In this document: positions 17,250 through 25,315 of the stretch, one piece after another | Position numbering within the stretch: position 1 is the stretch's first letter | How the letters are laid out: each line of letters begins with the position of its first letter | NCBI GenBank assembly: GCA_044338255.1 | Contig: JBIILZ010000008.1 | Coordinates: forward strand, 1 to 56,054 | DNA: 56,054 nucleotides | Direction: 5' to 3' | DNA from: CAIUVD01 sp044338255 | Lineage (GTDB): Bacteria; Planctomycetota; UBA11346 | Made by a program: the position numbers and the translations under genes | Notes under the pieces: model-generated | What the model was told of the DNA's origin: nothing | What the model saw: only the letters and a program-made list of their open reading frames with translations | Database searches by the model: none

Positions 17250-20200
17250 ATGTCCGACGTTGACGTCCTGACGGTTCCCGGGGTGACCGGTGCGGCTCCA
17301 GATGAGCCGGCGCTCGATCTCGGCTATACCGTTTCCGTCGACGCTTTTTCCGGGCCGCTGGATCTGCTGCTTTTCCTGGTCCGCAAGTCCGAGCTCGACA
17401 TCATCGATATCCCGGTGGCGACGATCACCGATCAGTTCGTGGCCTTGATCGTGATGTGGCAGCAGCAGGGCGAGCTCGACCTCGAGGTGGCTGGCGACTT
17501 CATCCTCATGGCCGCGACCTTGATCGAGATCAAGGCTCGCACCATTGCCCCGCCGCCGCTCGAGGACGATGAAAAGGCCAGCGAGGAAGACGACGATGCG
17601 CTTGATCCGCGCGCCGATTTAATCGGCAAATTGCTCGCTTACCGGCGCTTCAAGGAAGCCGTCGGCCTGCTCACCCAGCTCGAAGCCGAGCGCCAGCAGC
17701 GCGTGCTGCGCCAGACTCGCGAGGAGATCCCCGAAGATCCGGAAGAGGCCGCCGGCATCGACCTCGGCGAACTCGACGTCACGCAGTTGAGCAATCTCTG
17801 GAACACCCTGCTGACGCGCATCGGTGGCGGGGGACCACGGACGGTGATGAAGGATGAGATGCCCATCGAGGGCAGCATCCGCAAACTCAGCGCCCGCGCG
17901 AGCGCCGAAAAGAAACTCACCCTGCGTCAGCTCTTTGCCGCCGAAGATACCTTGCAGGGCCGCATCTCGATGCTGATGGCGACGCTCGAATGCACGCGGC
18001 AGCGCATCGTCTTATCGCAGCAGCATGAACAGTACGCCGACGTCGAGATGAGCTTTCGTGAGGAGTCCGAGCGCGCGATCACGGTGCTGACTTTTCCGCC
18101 CGACGAGCCCGGGAAGAAGCGCCGCCGCCGGCCACCGTTGGTGACCTATCAGGCGGCCGTGCCGCTGCCCGCCGATGACCTCGACGAGACCAGCGAGGCC
18201 CCCGAGGAAAAGCACGAGACCGACGAAGAACGTTTCTTGCGCGAGCTCAACGAAGCCTGCGATCTGGACGGCGTCCTGGCACGGGTCGTCGATGTCGAGA
18301 AGGGTTTCCAGGCCTATTGGGACGAGCTGCATCCCCCGGCCGCGCCGGTGGTGGTCGAAGCCGTCGCGGTTGTGGCGGAAGCGCCGCCGGTAACGGTCGC
18401 AGAAAAGAATCCCGAGGTCGTCGCCGCGCCACTCATAACGCCGGATTCGGTGCCGAGCCCGTTGGAGGGGGTACCGACGGCGGAGGTCGCGCTCGCACCC
18501 GATGTGGCCGTCCAGGCATTGACGGTACCCGCGAGCGAACCCACCGCGGATCTCCCGCCTACGGATCTGCTCGCCGCCAGCGAGCTGCCGGTAAGCACCG
18601 TGGTTGAAACCGTGGCTGAGCCGGTGTCCGCCGAGCCCGTGGCCAGCTCTGGCGAATCACCGGCAAACACGCCATCGGCACCTGAATCCGTCGCGGCGGT
18701 GATTGCAGAGGAGCCGGTTGCTGCTGAACCAGTGGCAGTCAAATCCGTGGCCGTTGAACTGGCAGTAAGTGAGCCGGTGGCCTTGGAACCAGTGGCCACG
18801 GAACCAGTGGCCACGGAACCAGTGGCCTTGGAGCCAGTGGCCTTGGAACCAGTGGCCTTGGAACCAGTGGCCTTGGAACCAGTGGCAAGCGAACCACCAA
18901 TACCGGCACCAGAGGTGACGGAGCCAGCGGCGATGGATGTGCCCGCAGAGGTGACGCCCATGGTCGAGCCCGAGGTGAGCACGCCTCGGGCTGACGTGGA
19001 TCATCCTGAGGTCGTGGCCGAAACGATCTCCTCCGTTGAGACGATTGCCGAGCCTCTGGCTGAGTCCCTTGCTGAGCCGACGTCGGTGTCATTTGTCGAG
19101 CCCGACGTCGAGGCTTCTGTCGAGCCAGCAACCGTTGAGACGGTGGCCGAGGATGACACCGTCGCAGCCGAAGCGCCCGCGGCGCCCGTGGTTGAAAACG
19201 CCCATCTTGAAGATGCTCCGGTTGCGGAGCAGGGCAGCGAAGTCCTCGCGTTTGCGATCAGTCACGAACCCGTGATCAAGGTGGCGGTCGAGATCGACGA
19301 CGAGGCTCAGTCGGCCATCTCCGACGAGATTCCCGAAGTGCCCCTGGCGGAGTATTGTGCGCCAGCTGACGCGATCAGCCTGCAATCGCCTGCAGACGAT
19401 GTCCTGCCGCCCGCGCCGCTCGAAGAGCCTGTTGCCAGCAGCGACCAGGGACCAGCGACCAGCGACCAGCGACCAGGGACCAGCGACAAGGGACCAGCGA
19501 CCAGTGACCAGGGACCAGGGACCAGCGACCAGGGACCAGCGACCAGTGACCAGCGACCAGCGACCAGCGACCAGGGACCAGTGACCAGCGACCAGCGACC
19601 AGCGACCAGCGACCAGCGACCAGGGACCAGTGACCAGGGACCAGTGACCAGCGACCAGTCTCTCCAGCCATTCGCCGAAGCTTTGCCACAGTTCCTAGAG
19701 CGAGTGAGCCCCGAGCTGGCGCCCTCGCCGATCAAGCACGACGGCCAGGTTCGTCGTCCGTGGTCGCGCACGTTGTGGGTCTTGCTGGCCGGCCTCACCG
19801 GCGGCACTTTGGCGGGTTTGTGGGTGAGTTCGCAGACGCCACCACCGCTACCGTTGCAGGTCGTGTCTCCGGCGCTGCCGGTGTCGTCGCTGCCTGTTTC
19901 GCTGCCGGTTTCGCTGCCCGTCTTGCTACCAGAGCCTCGCGTTCCCAGCGTATCGCCCTCGGCGGAGCTGCTGCAGATCGCCGAAGGACCGGCAACACAA
20001 TGGTGCGCCTTCACGCCTACCTCGCCGTGGCCGTTGGCGGTGCCGTGGACGGCGTGCCTGCCCCTGCCGCCGTGGCCGACGACGTTGGAATCCTTTGCCC
20101 AGGCCCCGAGTTTCAGCGCTCTGCCGCCGGCGGCACTGGTCGTCGATCACGGTTGGACGTGGTATGCGGGCGGGTCCTGGCTGCCGCCGAGCATCCCGCG

Positions 20201-20585
20201 CGTCGTGCGCGTGGTGCCCGAGTTGGCTTTTGTCGAGCCCTTGGCGGTGCCGTCGACGGTCACGGGTTGGTTACTTACCCCGGATCTACGCTTGGTGCCG
20301 GTAGCCGTATTCGCACAGGACCTGGGCTGGACGGTGCTGGCCCAACCGGCCCTTACAGCGCCGGTGTCGCTGGTGGTAGCACTGCCGCCGGTCGTCCCGT
20401 TCAGCGCCGATGCACTGCCGGTGGAACTGCCGGTGGAACTGCCGGTGGAACTGCCGGTGGAACTGCCGGTGGAACTGCCCACGGACGTGCCATCCGTGGC
20501 TGAGCCCACCGTGGATCTGATCGAGGATTTCGAGGTCATGCTCTTCGGACCCGACTGGTCGCTCACCGTCGAGTCCGCCCCGTGA
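17250..20585 (+). CDS. scpA: ScpA kleisin fused to a long repeat-rich linker and membrane-anchored C-terminal domain
   Basis: The protein has 1111 aa, against about 250 for normal ScpA. Residues of about 25-280 are a clear ScpA/kleisin, the bridge of the SMC-ScpAB condensin. They include FSGPLDLLLFLVRKSELDIIDIPVATITDQF, IEIKAR and a winged-helix end region (LTLRQLFA...RISMLMATLECTR). Residues 300-830 are an Ala/Val/Pro/Glu-rich low-complexity linker containing a 15-bp repeat (LEPVA)n and a 31-copy 7-bp repeat (TSDQxPx)n. One transmembrane helix follows at about 840-860 (TLWVLLAGLTGGTLAGLWV). A 250-residue C-terminal domain of unknown family has a (VELP)n repeat. No scpB is adjacent; tatC follows after 41 bp. 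If expressed as one chain, it would tether condensin to the membrane. Confidence 0.85.
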   Translation: MSDVDVLTVPGVTGAAPDEPALDLGYTVSVDAFSGPLDLLLFLVRKSELDIIDIPVATITDQFVALIVMWQQQGELDLEVAGDFILMAATLIEIKARTIAPPPLEDDEKASEEDDDALDPRADLIGKLLAYRRFKEAVGLLTQLEAERQQRVLRQTREEIPEDPEEAAGIDLGELDVTQLSNLWNTLLTRIGGGGPRTVMKDEMPIEGSIRKLSARASAEKKLTLRQLFAAEDTLQGRISMLMATLECTRQRIVLSQQHEQYADVEMSFREESERAITVLTFPPDEPGKKRRRRPPLVTYQAAVPLPADDLDETSEAPEEKHETDEERFLRELNEACDLDGVLARVVDVEKGFQAYWDELHPPAAPVVVEAVAVVAEAPPVTVAEKNPEVVAAPLITPDSVPSPLEGVPTAEVALAPDVAVQALTVPASEPTADLPPTDLLAASELPVSTVVETVAEPVSAEPVASSGESPANTPSAPESVAAVIAEEPVAAEPVAVKSVAVELAVSEPVALEPVATEPVATEPVALEPVALEPVALEPVALEPVASEPPIPAPEVTEPAAMDVPAEVTPMVEPEVSTPRADVDHPEVVAETISSVETIAEPLAESLAEPTSVSFVEPDVEASVEPATVETVAEDDTVAAEAPAAPVVENAHLEDAPVAEQGSEVLAFAISHEPVIKVAVEIDDEAQSAISDEIPEVPLAEYCAPADAISLQSPADDVLPPAPLEEPVASSDQGPATSDQRPGTSDKGPATSDQGPGTSDQGPATSDQRPATSDQGPVTSDQRPATSDQRPGTSDQGPVTSDQSLQPFAEALPQFLERVSPELAPSPIKHDGQVRRPWSRTLWVLLAGLTGGTLAGLWVSSQTPPPLPLQVVSPALPVSSLPVSLPVSLPVLLPEPRVPSVSPSAELLQIAEGPATQWCAFTPTSPWPLAVPWTACLPLPPWPTTLESFAQAPSFSALPPAALVVDHGWTWYAGGSWLPPSIPRVVRVVPELAFVEPLAVPSTVTGWLLTPDLRLVPVAVFAQDLGWTVLAQPALTAPVSLVVALPPVVPFSADALPVELPVELPVELPVELPVELPTDVPSVAEPTVDLIEDFEVMLFGPDWSLTVESAP
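18781..18885 (+). repeat. 15-bp in-frame tandem repeat in the scpA linker
   Basis: Seven 15-bp units (consensus CCTTGGAACCAGTGG, with CCACGG variants) encode five-residue LEPVA/TEPVA repeats at about residues 511-546. Most copies are identical at the nucleotide level. Confidence 0.95.
19442..19658 (+). repeat. 31-unit 7-bp tandem array (NGACCAG) inside scpA
   Basis: Exactly 31 units of 7 bp (CGACCAG, GGACCAG, TGACCAG, with one CGACAAG) are read in frame as the heptad TSDQ[R/G]P[A/G/V]. Because 7 is not a multiple of 3, three units (21 bp) make one protein repeat. TGACCAG units occur only where the reading frame gives AGT-GAC or GTG-ACC, never where they would give a TGA stop. The same array family is non-coding at 1-47 and 55461-55642. 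Confidence 0.97.
20415..20474 (+). repeat. 12-bp in-frame tandem repeat (CTGCCGGTGGAA x5)
   Basis: Five perfect 12-bp copies encode Leu-Pro-Val-Glu repeats near the C-terminus of the scpA-like protein. A more degenerate (LPVS)n stretch sits after the transmembrane helix. Confidence 0.95.
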
Positions 20586-20626
20586 CGGTGGTTGCCGCCG
20601 GCGCGGCACGCTGAAGCTGCTGCGCC

Positions 20627-21442
20627 ATGTTGCGTCCGCCAATCGATATTCCGATGGGTCTCGGCGATCACCTCGATGAGTTGCGGCGGCGCATCATCTG
20701 GCCGGTGATCGTGGTGGCGGTGATCTTCGTGGTCGCCTTCGGCTTTCAGGCGCATCTGAAGGAGCTGATGCTCTGGCCGCTGCAGCGCGCCATCGCCATC
20801 GTCGGTCCCGAAGAAGCCAAGCTCGTCGGCCTGCCCATCGATGGCAACATGCGTATGCTGTCGGTATTCAGCCTCGCCGAGAGCGCCACCACCGCCGCCC
20901 AGATCAGCTTCTATCTCGCCTTGGCCTTGGCCGCGCCGCTGGTGCTGTGGCAGCTGTGGCACTTCGTCGCCGTCGGTCTGACGCGCCAGGAACGCAACCT
21001 CGCCTTCCTGTTCGTGCCTGCCGGGGTGATCATGTTCTACCTCGGGACGGTGGCCGGCTATTTCTTCGGCATGCCCTATTTTTACGCCTTTCTCATCGAT
21101 TACACCGCTGGTGATACCACCGCCATCATCCAATTGCGGCAGTCCGAATACGTCGAGACGTTCTTCATGTGGACGGTGGCCAGCGGTCTGATCATGGACA
21201 TCCCCTGGTTGATCATCGTCCTGGTACGCACCGGTTTGGTCACGCCAACGCAATTGTCCAAGGCGCGTAAGGTCGTGCTCCTCATCAACGCCATCGCGGC
21301 GGCGATGATCACTCCCGGCAGCGATGCCCTGAGCCTGCTGGCGCTGTTCGTGCCCATGCATCTGCTGTTTGAAATCGGCCTGCTGACGAGTCGTCTCTTC
21401 GTTCCCAAACCGCTCCCACCGCTTGAGATCGAACGTGACTGA
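20627..21442 (+). CDS. tatC: Twin-arginine translocase subunit TatC
   Basis: This 271-aa inner-membrane protein recognises twin-arginine signal peptides together with TatB/TatA. The conserved N-terminus MGLGDHLDELRRRIIW is followed by six hydrophobic segments, including VIVVAVIFVVAFGF, ISFYLALALAAPLVLWQLWHFV, LFVPAGVIMFYLGTVAGYFF and IPWLIIVLVRTGLV. The AAMITPGSDALSLLALFVPMHLLFEIG region corresponds to the family's terminal TPxxD motif. The length is normal. The last codons overlap the proB start by 8 bp. No tatA/tatB is seen in this window. Confidence 0.95.
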   Translation: MLRPPIDIPMGLGDHLDELRRRIIWPVIVVAVIFVVAFGFQAHLKELMLWPLQRAIAIVGPEEAKLVGLPIDGNMRMLSVFSLAESATTAAQISFYLALALAAPLVLWQLWHFVAVGLTRQERNLAFLFVPAGVIMFYLGTVAGYFFGMPYFYAFLIDYTAGDTTAIIQLRQSEYVETFFMWTVASGLIMDIPWLIIVLVRTGLVTPTQLSKARKVVLLINAIAAAMITPGSDALSLLALFVPMHLLFEIGLLTSRLFVPKPLPPLEIERD

Positions 21443-22541
21443 ACGGCGTATCGTAGTGATCAAGATCGGCAGCAATTCGCTGGTCGATAAACATGGAAAG
21501 CTCGATGCAGCCTATCTCGGGCGGATGGCGGCGCAGTTCGCCGCCGCCCATGCCGCGGGCTGGCAGCCGGTGCTCGTCACCAGCGGTGCGGTCGCTAGCG
21601 GCGTTAGCGTTTTAGGCCTCGCCGAGCGGCCGCCGGGCCTGCCCGAGCGCCAGGCGCTCGCTGCCATCGGCCAGGTGTCCCTGGCGCATCGCTGGGAAGC
21701 AGCCTTGGCCGCGCATGGCCTGGTCGCGGCCCAGGTGCTATTAACCTACGACGATTTCACCCACCGCGGGCGCTACCTGAATCTGGCCGCGACCTTTCGC
21801 GCCCTCTTCGAGTTCGGAGCGGTGCCGGTGATCAATGAGAACGATACCGTTGCCGTCGAAGAGCTGACCGTCGGCGACAATGATCGCCTCTCAGCGCTGG
21901 TCGCGACCCAGCTCGGAGCCGATCGCCTAGTGCTGCTGACCGACATCGACGGCATGTACGATGCCGATCCCCGCACCCATCCCGAGGCTCAGCGCCTGCG
22001 TGAGATCCCGGTGGTCACGGCCAAGGTCCTGGCGGCGGCCGGCGGTGCCGGCGCGCGTGGTCGCGGCGGCATGCGCTCGAAGATCGAGGCCGCGCGCTTG
22101 GCTAGTGGCGCCGGCGTCACCACCACCATCTGCCTGGCACGTGAAGCCGAGGTCCTGACCCGCGTCATCGCCGGCGAAGACCTCGGCACGCGCATCCCCG
22201 GCCGCGGCGACAAGGCCGACAGCCGGCGCCGCTGGCTGGCGGTGGCGCGACGGGTGAAGGGTCATCTGCATGTCGATTCGGGGGCGGCGGCGGCGCTGAT
22301 CAGCAAGGGCCGCAGTTTGCTGCCGGCCGGCATCAACCGTGTCGATGGCCGCTTCGAACGCGGCGACACCATCGCCATCGTCAATGCCGACGGTGATGAG
22401 ATCGCCCGTGGCCTGGCGAGCCTGTCGGCCGCCGAACTGGCCATCGTCGCCGGCAAGCGCCTGGATGCCGCCGCCAATGCCCTCGGCTACGCCCTGCCCA
22501 AGGCCGCCGTTCATCGCGACGATCTGCTGGTACTGGTGTGA
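21435..22541 (+). CDS. proB: Glutamate 5-kinase
   Basis: This 368-aa cytoplasmic enzyme phosphorylates glutamate in the first step of proline synthesis. The amino-acid-kinase domain spans about 1-250, with VVIKIGSNSL, VTSGAVASGV, VINENDTVAV, GDNDRLSALVA and LLTDIDGMYDADPR. The C-terminal PUA domain (about 275-360) contains GHLHVDSGAAAALISKGRSLLPAGI. The GTG at 21435 (VTERR) was chosen because it overlaps the tatC end and gives the correct N-terminus. An upstream in-frame TTG would add four residues. No proA lies in the window. Confidence 0.95.
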   Translation: MTERRIVVIKIGSNSLVDKHGKLDAAYLGRMAAQFAAAHAAGWQPVLVTSGAVASGVSVLGLAERPPGLPERQALAAIGQVSLAHRWEAALAAHGLVAAQVLLTYDDFTHRGRYLNLAATFRALFEFGAVPVINENDTVAVEELTVGDNDRLSALVATQLGADRLVLLTDIDGMYDADPRTHPEAQRLREIPVVTAKVLAAAGGAGARGRGGMRSKIEAARLASGAGVTTTICLAREAEVLTRVIAGEDLGTRIPGRGDKADSRRRWLAVARRVKGHLHVDSGAAAALISKGRSLLPAGINRVDGRFERGDTIAIVNADGDEIARGLASLSAAELAIVAGKRLDAAANALGYALPKAAVHRDDLLVLV

Positions 22542-22662
22542 ACGAGGTGCGTCGATACGCCATGAAGATATGATCACCATGCGACCAAATTTTGACGATA
22601 CCCGTAAGAGTCTGCGGTACTGAGCGAGTGGCGTAGGGAAGGTTTATAGGTCATAATCAACT

Positions 22663-25257
22663 ATGGTCCCATCGATCACCAAACGTGTTTCCGGTAAAAC
22701 TTCGCGTTGGTTGTATGCGACGCTGTGGTTGATGTTCGTCGGATACCTAGTGATCGTTGTCATATTCACGCGCAAAGCGATCGCCGACAGTCAGGAACAG
22801 CTCCTGGCGGCGATCGATCGCAGCCTGCGAGTGGGTACCAACCTTGTGGTGCAGGAACTTCCCAAGGATTTCCATGATCGGGCAATCTCTGCCGAGGGCA
22901 TCGGTAAAGAAGAAGATGGCGCCACGATCCTCCGCCTTACACGTCTTGCCGACGACAACGGACTACATTATCTCTACGCCTTCGTCTTGGATGGCGATCT
23001 CGTTCGTTTGACGACGTCGTCGGCCACGGCCACTGAAGTCACCGAAGGCACCCAGTCCCACTTCTGGGATGATTATAAGGAAGCTCCCGAGGCCGCGGTC
23101 CGGATCCTCAGTACTCCCGAGATTGGACCGCAAGCGAGCAGTTATACGGATCGCTGGGGAACCTTCCGCTCGGTGTTCGTCCCGCATCGCTCGCCCACCG
23201 GCCGAATCTACGGCGTCGGTGCCGATTATTCCTTGGACGAGGTCAATGGCCGTCTTGCTCGTGCCACCAGGTCTGCCATCGCCATCAGCAGCATCATCGG
23301 CATGGCCGGATTCATGCTGGTCTTGGGGGTTCATCTGATCGCCCGCCGCCTGCAGCGCTCCACTGCCAGCCAGGCGCTGCTGGCGCAAGTCGCACAAGCA
23401 ACCAGCAACGGGGTTGCCATCGCCGCTATCGATGGCGAGATCAAATGGACAAATCCGGCCTTCGCCCGCCACGGTCGCGGGCTTACCATTCAGCAGGTGC
23501 TCTCGCACCATGAGCAAGTGGCGGAAGCACTTGCCCACCGACGCGGGATGACCAGCGAGGGACAAGGGCCGGATCAGGGCTGGTTGCGCGCCGATCTACG
23601 GCCCACGAACAATGCCTGGATCCTCGTGTTGCATGATCTCACCGAGCACAAGCAGCTCGAGCAGGAGCTGCGCGCCTCGCAGCTTGCCGCCGAGAGTGCT
23701 ACCGTCGCTAAGAGCGCCTTCCTTGCCAACATGAGCCATGAGATCCGCACGCCGATGAACGGGGTGCTGGGCATGACCGAGCTGCTGATCAACTCGGGAT
23801 TGTCCGAGGAGCAGAAGGGCTACGCCAAGACCGTCCGCCGCAGTGGCGAATCCCTGCTCGCCCTGCTCAACGACATTCTCGACCTCTCCAAGGTCGAGGC
23901 CGGGAAGATGACCATCGAAGCCCTGCCCACGGATGTGATCCAGATCGTGCACGACGTCGTCGATCTCCTGCATACCCGTGTCGCCCATGGTTCGGTCGAG
24001 CTCCTCGTGCGTATCACTCCGCAGCTCGCAGCCGGGGCCATCACCGACCCGCTGCGCATCCGCCAAGTGCTTACCAATCTACTCAGCAATGCGCTCAAAT
24101 TCACCAAGCGCGGTCATGTGCTGGTCGATGTCTCGGCGGAAGCTTGCGAGACTGAGAGGCGACGCTGGACGTTGCGCATCGAAGATACCGGGATCGGCAT
24201 CACCAGTGCCCAGTTGGCGACGCTGTTCAAGCCCTTCACGCAAGCCGAGCAATCGATCGCCCGCAATTTCGGCGGCACCGGTCTCGGCCTGTCGATCAGC
24301 AAACATCTCGTTGAGCTCATGGGCGGACAGCTCGAAGTCAGCAGCACTCCGGGGATAGGGACGGAATTCACGGTGACCCTCGAGCTGCCCGACGCGGTCC
24401 TGGAGGAGGCTCCGCAGCCCGAGCTCGCGCGCCTCACCGGCGTACGTGTCCTGGTCGTCGATGACCACAGCATTAACCGCCGGATCCTCCTCGAGCAGCT
24501 CTCCTCAGTGGGGATGGATTGCCAGTGCGTTGATGGCAGCGGCCTGGCCCTGATCGAACTCGGCATCGCCGCCGGTACCCGGCGACCGTTCGCGGTGGTG
24601 ATCACCGACTACCGCATGCCCGAGATGAACGGCGATGTCCTCGCCGAGACCCTCCGCGCGGACGTGAGCTATGGCAGCCCAGAACTGGTGCTCTACACCA
24701 GCGAGCCGTTGCCCAACCATGCGACCTGGATCCAGGAACATGGCTTCAGCGGCTATCTGGTGAAGCCGGCGCGTGCCGAGCATCTCCTCGCCCTGCTCTG
24801 CCGGATCATGGCGCCGGCCAGCGATACAAGCGGCGATGCAAGCGGCGGTACACGCATTGCGGTTCGTCCGCTGCAGCGCAAACAGCGGCCCAAGATTCTC
24901 GTCGCCGATGACAATCCCGTGAATCTCACCGTCGCACGGACCATGCTCGACTGGATGGGCTGTGAGGTCACCTGTGTCGCAGATGGCGCCCAGGCGGTGG
25001 CGGCGTGGCGCAGCGGCACCTGGGATCTCGTGCTCATGGATTGCCAGATGCCGGTCACCGACGGTTACGAGGCCACCGCCCAGATCCGCGCTGCCGAAAC
25101 CGGCGGCGCACACGTGAAGATCCTCGCCGTCACCGCCAACGTCGACTCGGGCGATCGCGAGCACTGCCTGGCGTCCGGTATGGACGATCACCTGCCCAAG
25201 CCGATCACCATGGAGGGCTTGAGCCAAGCACTCGCGCATTGGCTGCCGCCGGAATGA
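22663..25257 (+). CDS. Membrane-bound hybrid histidine kinase with two receivers
   Basis: This 864-aa protein has a transmembrane helix at about 15-38 (LYATLWLMFVGYLVIVVIF), a periplasmic sensor region (to about 205, dCache-like in size) and a second helix at 206-226. A short PAS-like segment (GVAIAAIDGEIKWTNPAFARHG) follows, then a HisKA domain with NMSHEIRTPMNGV (His359), a HATPase domain (SNALKF, DTGIGI, GGTGLGLSI), and two receivers. Receiver 1 starts VLVVDDHSINRRIL and has phospho-Asp in ITDYRMPEM. Receiver 2 starts ILVADDNPVNLTVA and has Asp in LMDCQMPVTDGYE. The architecture matches BarA-type hybrid kinases without the Hpt domain. The ligand and partner are unknown. It stands alone and ends just before a strong hairpin. 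Confidence 0.92.
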   Translation: MVPSITKRVSGKTSRWLYATLWLMFVGYLVIVVIFTRKAIADSQEQLLAAIDRSLRVGTNLVVQELPKDFHDRAISAEGIGKEEDGATILRLTRLADDNGLHYLYAFVLDGDLVRLTTSSATATEVTEGTQSHFWDDYKEAPEAAVRILSTPEIGPQASSYTDRWGTFRSVFVPHRSPTGRIYGVGADYSLDEVNGRLARATRSAIAISSIIGMAGFMLVLGVHLIARRLQRSTASQALLAQVAQATSNGVAIAAIDGEIKWTNPAFARHGRGLTIQQVLSHHEQVAEALAHRRGMTSEGQGPDQGWLRADLRPTNNAWILVLHDLTEHKQLEQELRASQLAAESATVAKSAFLANMSHEIRTPMNGVLGMTELLINSGLSEEQKGYAKTVRRSGESLLALLNDILDLSKVEAGKMTIEALPTDVIQIVHDVVDLLHTRVAHGSVELLVRITPQLAAGAITDPLRIRQVLTNLLSNALKFTKRGHVLVDVSAEACETERRRWTLRIEDTGIGITSAQLATLFKPFTQAEQSIARNFGGTGLGLSISKHLVELMGGQLEVSSTPGIGTEFTVTLELPDAVLEEAPQPELARLTGVRVLVVDDHSINRRILLEQLSSVGMDCQCVDGSGLALIELGIAAGTRRPFAVVITDYRMPEMNGDVLAETLRADVSYGSPELVLYTSEPLPNHATWIQEHGFSGYLVKPARAEHLLALLCRIMAPASDTSGDASGGTRIAVRPLQRKQRPKILVADDNPVNLTVARTMLDWMGCEVTCVADGAQAVAAWRSGTWDLVLMDCQMPVTDGYEATAQIRAAETGGAHVKILAVTANVDSGDREHCLASGMDDHLPKPITMEGLSQALAHWLPPE

Positions 25258-25273
25258 TTCCTGCCTGCAGGAT

Positions 25274-25311
25274 CTATCTCCGACAGGCTCCAAGGAGCCT
25301 ATCGGAGATAG
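25274..25311. terminator. Bidirectional hairpin between convergent genes
   Basis: An 18-bp inverted repeat with a single mismatch (CTATCTCCGACAGGCTCC / GGAGCCTATCGGAGATAG) and a 2-nt AA loop lies 16 bp after the hybrid-kinase stop and 4 bp before the stop of the leftward glucosidase. There is no clear T-run, but position and stability fit a shared terminator. Confidence 0.7.
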
Positions 25312-25315
25312 GTTC

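Noticed and set aside
19307..20014. Minus-strand open frame with a (WSLVPGR)n-like repeat across the 7-bp array
   Set aside because: The 7-bp unit is open in all reverse frames, so long antisense frames are expected and are not evidence for a gene.
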